Shown piece by piece: positions 60,349 through 64,000 of a DNA stretch of 64,000 nucleotides. The number at the start of each line of letters is the position of its first letter. The stretch's first letter is position 1. Origin of the DNA: an uncultured Paracoccaceae bacterium. Its GTDB lineage: Bacteria > Pseudomonadota > Alphaproteobacteria > Rhodobacterales > Rhodobacteraceae. The DNA is taken from assembly GCA_943787985.1 (NCBI GenBank), contig CALSOO010000004.1, positions 1,426,001-1,490,000 on the forward strand, written 5' to 3'. Below the pieces are notes generated by a model. The model was not told the DNA's origin, did no database searches, and worked only from the letters and a program-made list of their open reading frames with translations. The translations under genes and the position numbers were made by a program.

Positions 60349-61569
60349 TTAAGCGAACAACTCATGCGCCAACTCAAGCGCATCAAGCCACACATCGACT
60401 TCATCCGTGGTGTTGTACATCCCGAACGACGCACGACATGTGGCGTTAAGGCCCAAGTGCTCCATCAACGGGCCAGTGCAATGCTGCCCTGCCCGCACGG
60501 CCACACCGCGTTTGTCCAATATGGTTGAAATGTCATGCGCATGCGCCGCCCCGTCGATGGTAAAGGAGAAAATCGCCCCCTTGTCCGGTGTCGTGCCTTG
60601 GACTTGCACCCAGTTGAGGCCGTTCAACTTTCCAACGGCATAATCGCGCAATGCGTTTTCATGGGCGGCAATCGCCTCCATCCCGTGTGACATCATGTAG
60701 TCAATCGCAGTCCCAAGCCCGATCATCTGCACGATGCCGGGTGTGCCTGCCTCGAACTTCATCGGGCCGTCGTTGTAGATCACCTGATCTTTTGACACTT
60801 CGCGGATCATGTCGCCGCCACCGATAAACGGACGCATCTGCGCCATACGCTCTTTTTTGACGTAGATCGCGCCGGATCCCGAAGGGCCGTACAGCTTGTG
60901 CCCCGTGACGGCATAAAAATCAGGATCGATGTCCTGAACATCAACAGGCATGTGCACAGCCGCTTGCGAGCCGTCAACCAGCACCGCGACCCCTTTTTCA
61001 TGCGCACCGGTGCAGATGGTTTTCACATCCACTTTGGTGCCCAGAACATTGGACATATGGGTCACAGCCACCAATTTTGTCTTGGGACCGATCGCATCCA
61101 GAACAGCCTGCGGATCAAGCGCCCCTGTGCTGTCCACATCCACCCATTTGATGACAACACCCATCCGTTCGCGCAAGAAGTGCCACGGCACGATATTGGC
61201 ATGATGCTCCATCACGCTCAGCACGATCTCATCGCCCGTTTGCATGTTTTGCATCGCCCAACCGTAGGCCACCATATTGATGCCTTCGGTGGTGCCCGAA
61301 TTGAAGATGATCTCGTCCTGTGAGCCTGCGTTCAGGAACTTGGCGATCTTGGCGCGCACACCCTCGTAGTTGTCGGTCGCAAGATTGGACAAAAAGTGCA
61401 ATCCACGGTGCACATTGGCGTATTCCTCGCCGTATGCGCGCGAGATTGCGTCAATCACAACCTGCGGCTTTTGGGCGGATGCCCCATTGTCCAGATACAC
61501 CAATGGTTTGCCGTTTACTTCCCGGCTCAGAATTGGAAAATCTGCGCGAATTTTGGTCACGTCATACAT
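60349..61569 (-). CDS. sufS: Cysteine desulfurase SufS
   Basis: 406 aa. PLP Lys in VTGHKLYGPSGSG; catalytic Cys in the loop NATCRASFGMYNTTDEVD; MEHHANIVPWHF, DGSQAAVHMPVDVQ. Group II (SufS) enzyme delivering persulfide for Fe-S assembly. Last of the suf operon here; start overlaps the YIP1-like gene. SufE was not found in the window. Confidence 0.95.
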   Translation of the reverse strand: MYDVTKIRADFPILSREVNGKPLVYLDNGASAQKPQVVIDAISRAYGEEYANVHRGLHFLSNLATDNYEGVRAKIAKFLNAGSQDEIIFNSGTTEGINMVAYGWAMQNMQTGDEIVLSVMEHHANIVPWHFLRERMGVVIKWVDVDSTGALDPQAVLDAIGPKTKLVAVTHMSNVLGTKVDVKTICTGAHEKGVAVLVDGSQAAVHMPVDVQDIDPDFYAVTGHKLYGPSGSGAIYVKKERMAQMRPFIGGGDMIREVSKDQVIYNDGPMKFEAGTPGIVQMIGLGTAIDYMMSHGMEAIAAHENALRDYAVGKLNGLNWVQVQGTTPDKGAIFSFTIDGAAHAHDISTILDKRGVAVRAGQHCTGPLMEHLGLNATCRASFGMYNTTDEVDVWLDALELAHELFA

Positions 61570-62182
61570 TTTGCTCGATCCCTAAACCGGCAGCGACGCC
61601 CGTGAGCGTCAAAATAAAACTCAGGCCGATGATGATGCCCACAGTCGCGGTGAGCAGCACGCCGATGGTTTTGCCAACCGACTGGAACCCGGCCGCTTCA
61701 TTCACAAAAACCACCAGCAGCCAAAGGCTGGCAACCATTACAAACAACGCAAACAGCCCTGCCAAACCAGGCGCAAGGCCCAACAAAATCAACAAGATAA
61801 ACTGCGCGACCGCCCGCAACGCCTGAAGCCACGTCAACATCGCCAGCATATCGCTCAACGTGCCGGGCGCGCCCAAGGCCGAGGACAACCAATGCAAGAC
61901 ATGCACCATGATGACCAATCCGCCGGCTACAAAAATGAATGCAATCAAAGGGCTGAACAGCCACTGTGGGACTTGGAACGCTTGTTCCCCGATATTGGCA
62001 GGCAGCGGCGGCGTCACCACATGCGTGAGGTACATCAGCGTGGCATTGACGGTGCACACCAGCGCCATCGCGCTCCACAATACATTGCGTGGCAGGTTCC
62101 AGCCCAAAACGATAGCGGCAACCTCAGAGGGGCGGCGCACGCTCAGCCCGACCAACCCCAACCAGTTTATGGATCCGTTCAT
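61562..62182 (-). CDS. YIP1 family membrane protein
   Basis: 206 aa from MNGSINWLGLVGLSVRRPSEVA, with about five TM segments (NATLMYLTHVV, PLIAFIFVAGGLVIMVHVLHWLSS, LILLGLAPGLAGLFALFVMVA, TATVGIIIGLSFILTLTGV). Yip1-like proteins in rhodobacteral suf operons have no known role in Fe-S assembly. Overlaps sufS and the second YIP1-like gene by a few bases, so co-translated. Confidence 0.75.
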   Translation of the reverse strand: MNGSINWLGLVGLSVRRPSEVAAIVLGWNLPRNVLWSAMALVCTVNATLMYLTHVVTPPLPANIGEQAFQVPQWLFSPLIAFIFVAGGLVIMVHVLHWLSSALGAPGTLSDMLAMLTWLQALRAVAQFILLILLGLAPGLAGLFALFVMVASLWLLVVFVNEAAGFQSVGKTIGVLLTATVGIIIGLSFILTLTGVAAGLGIEQNV

Positions 62183-62661
62183 GTCGCGCGCTCCTGTGCC
62201 AGACTGCCGCCGATCCAGAACCACATAAAGCAAGCGGACCAGAGGAAATAAACACCAGTTGCCTCAACGCCGGGCCCAATGAACCCGGACGTCAAACCAT
62301 AGAGCAATTGCAGCGGACAGGCCGCAAGCAGCGCCCAAAACAGCGCCATACGCGCGCCGTACCCTGTGCCAGACCCTCCCAAAAGGCGCCCTATACCCCG
62401 TGCGATGCCCGCAACGATGTAAAACACCAAAGGAGCGACAAACACGAACCCCATCAAGTTGGCCCCCAACAGTGCATCCAGCTCTTCGCCGCTGATATGC
62501 GCTTGACGGGCCAGTTTAGGCCATTGGGCCACGAACATCACCAGACACGCCCCCATCAGATAGGCGAGTGCACGGTCTTCGCGTACCCCAAGCGCCAAAA
62601 GCTTGCGCATCACGCGCCCGGGGCCGCGATAGGTCGCGATAATATTGCTGCTGATCGCCAT
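62179..62661 (-). CDS. YIP1-like membrane protein
   Basis: 160 aa, about four TM (RALAYLMGACLVMFVAQW, ANLMGFVFVAPLVFYIVAGIA, ALFWALLAACPLQLLYGL, TGVYFLWSACFMWFWIGG). Paralogue-like partner of the next gene. Starts at the sufD stop (overlap of one base) and ends overlapping the next start by 4 bases. Confidence 0.75.
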   Translation of the reverse strand: MAISSNIIATYRGPGRVMRKLLALGVREDRALAYLMGACLVMFVAQWPKLARQAHISGEELDALLGANLMGFVFVAPLVFYIVAGIARGIGRLLGGSGTGYGARMALFWALLAACPLQLLYGLTSGFIGPGVEATGVYFLWSACFMWFWIGGSLAQERAT

Positions 62662-63941
62662 TAGCCGCGACGCCGCTCCAACCAGGAGACCAACCGCGCA
62701 TTGATTTCATCGCGCAGCTCTTCGCCCTCGATTTCCTCAACGGCTTCGGCCAAAAAGGACAGCGTCAGCAAATCGGTTGCCTCTGCCTGAGGCACACCGC
62801 GCGAGCGCAAGTAAAACAAGGCAGTGTCATCAATCGCACCAGATGTTGAACCGTGCGAACACGCCACATCATCCGCGTAGATTTCCAACTCCGGCTTGGC
62901 CAGAAACTGGCTGTCACCATCCAGCAAAAGCGATTGGCTGATCTGATAGCCATCGGTCTTTTGTGCACCGGCTTTCACAAGGATTTTCCCTTGGAACACG
63001 CCTGTTGCTCCGTTGCGCAGGACTTTTTTGAACACCTGACGGCTCTCGCAGTTGACCGCGTCATGGGTGACAAAAATCGTATCATCGTGATGAAATTCAC
63101 CGTCGCCGACACAGGCACCCGCAACGGTCGCGTGAGAATCGTCGCCCGTCAGCTCAATGATGCATTCATTGCGCGTCATCACACCGTTTGCAGTGAGGGT
63201 AAAGGATTTGAACGTGCTCTCGGAGCCAAGACGCGCAAATATATGGGTGACCGCGCGGCGTTCGTGGTCCCGCCCCTGTGCGCGCACGTGGTGGAATTTG
63301 GCGCCATCGGCGACGTCCACTTCCATCACGTTGTTAAATCGCGCAGCCGCTGGTCCGTTTTCCAGAACAGTCACAGACGCACCGGCATCCACTTTGACCA
63401 CATGGTGCAAGATCGCGTCCGATGTTTCGGATTCGTGCAAGTAAATCAATGCGATCGGCTTGCTGACAGCTCCGGTGACATGCAGCAGCACCCCGTCTGT
63501 GGCAAAGGCTGTGTTGAGGGACGCCAATGGACGCAACACCGGCGTTTGCCCGTTTTTTTCCAGCGTGCCGTACAGATCGCGTGCCCAGTGGATATCCGCT
63601 GACGTGTCGGCAAGCCGCTCGATGCGCACCCCTTCGAGGGTCAGATCATCGGACGCATCTGCGTCGTAGACACCATCGACAAAGACAATCTTGAGACGGT
63701 CGACTGTCCCGAAAACAGGGGCTTCTTCGACGTCAAAGACCGCAGCGGACGGCGCAACCGCCTGCACCAGAGTGTCCGGGCGGGTGTATTTCCAATACTC
63801 GTCGCGACGGTCCGGCAAGCCAGAGGCACGCACCCGCGCAAGGGCGTCCACGCGCGCGGTTTGAGACCAGCCGCCCTCGGGCATCGCAATCACATCCAAG
63901 CGTTCGTCAAGGCTTGTGCGTTTTTCTGCTGGTGCCGCCAT
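62661..63941 (-). CDS. sufD: Fe-S cluster assembly protein SufD
   Basis: 426 aa. C-terminal SufBD beta-helix: VACSHGSTSGAIDDTALFYLRSRGVPQAEA, ILVKAGAQKTDGYQISQSLLLDG, AVTHIFARLGSESTFKSF. Partner of SufB/SufC scaffold; SufB lies outside the window. Start ATG overlaps the sufC stop (TAATG). Confidence 0.95.
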   Translation of the reverse strand: MAAPAEKRTSLDERLDVIAMPEGGWSQTARVDALARVRASGLPDRRDEYWKYTRPDTLVQAVAPSAAVFDVEEAPVFGTVDRLKIVFVDGVYDADASDDLTLEGVRIERLADTSADIHWARDLYGTLEKNGQTPVLRPLASLNTAFATDGVLLHVTGAVSKPIALIYLHESETSDAILHHVVKVDAGASVTVLENGPAAARFNNVMEVDVADGAKFHHVRAQGRDHERRAVTHIFARLGSESTFKSFTLTANGVMTRNECIIELTGDDSHATVAGACVGDGEFHHDDTIFVTHDAVNCESRQVFKKVLRNGATGVFQGKILVKAGAQKTDGYQISQSLLLDGDSQFLAKPELEIYADDVACSHGSTSGAIDDTALFYLRSRGVPQAEATDLLTLSFLAEAVEEIEGEELRDEINARLVSWLERRRG

Positions 63942-64000
63942 TACGCCACCTCTGCCAGAATATCGGCGTACCCGTTGTTTTCAACTTCCAGAGCCAGCTC
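63941..64000 (-). CDS. sufC: Fe-S assembly ATPase SufC (C-terminal end only)
   Basis: Partial; runs off the right edge. The last 19 codons read ELALEVENNGYADILAEVA then TAA, the usual C-terminus of SufC, and it is directly upstream of sufD as in other suf operons. Confidence 0.8.
   Translation of the reverse strand, partial: ELALEVENNGYADILAEVA

Overview
The window looks like a chromosome segment of a marine alphaproteobacterium of the Roseobacter group (Rhodobacteraceae). The evidence is high GC outside a few islets, B12-dependent ribonucleotide reductase NrdJ as the RNR, RTX proteins ending in Hint domains, dimethylglycine-dehydrogenase-like and MttB-like enzymes typical of methylamine and betaine users, a Suf operon carrying extra membrane genes, and dense ATGA-overlapping operons. 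Taxonomy is inferred from gene content only.

Layout. 1-5.5 kb: two divergent FAD oxidoreductase/GcvT fusions of the dimethylglycine/sarcosine dehydrogenase type, the left one cut by the window edge and frameshifted, then a MobA-like nucleotidyltransferase. 5.5-14.8 kb: two minus-strand RTX/Hint secreted proteins; the larger (about 2,350 aa) looks like a fusion of two ancestral RTX proteins around six cadherin-like repeats. 15.8-23.6 kb: double OmpA-domain protein, tRNA-Leu(CAA), YqaA-like protein and DsbB, an Lrp regulator divergent from arginase and ornithine cyclodeaminase, GNAT, HNH and sulfotransferase genes. 23.6-32.8 kb: esterase, DNA glycosylase, precorrin-6A reductase, MFS transporter, a tight five-gene operon (SMR exporter, 4-TM protein, small XRE regulator, hydrolase, squalene/phytoene-synthase-like protein) behind two identical-spacing dyads, then cimA and a compositionally mosaic cysS. 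33.1-35.0 kb: AT-rich islet with two large inverted repeats and an unidentified membrane protein. 35.4-44.7 kb: aminotransferase, TPM protein, outer-membrane barrel, MttB homologue, EF-hand protein divergent from an ECF sigma factor, two methyltransferases and an IS110/IS1111-type element. 45.3-54 kb: nrdJ with a long leader, tRNA-Pro(TGG), cold-shock protein, pdxH, fabI, LysE exporter, gpt. 53.8-64 kb: aminotransferase, PpiD, trpE, P450, M48 protease, and the suf operon (sufC partial, sufD, two YIP1-like proteins, sufS).

Functional links. Arginase plus ornithine cyclodeaminase make an arginine-to-proline route under a divergent Lrp regulator. The dehydrogenase/GcvT fusions and the MttB homologue all fit one-carbon use of N-methylated compounds, although they are 34 kb apart. 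SufC/SufD/SufS build Fe-S clusters.

Caveat on sequence quality. At least six reading frames, including fabI and a cold-shock gene, are broken by single-base indels, several in homopolymers, and one gene carries a compensated pair. This pattern fits assembly or sequencing errors better than real gene loss, so frameshifted genes are annotated at their probable full extent.
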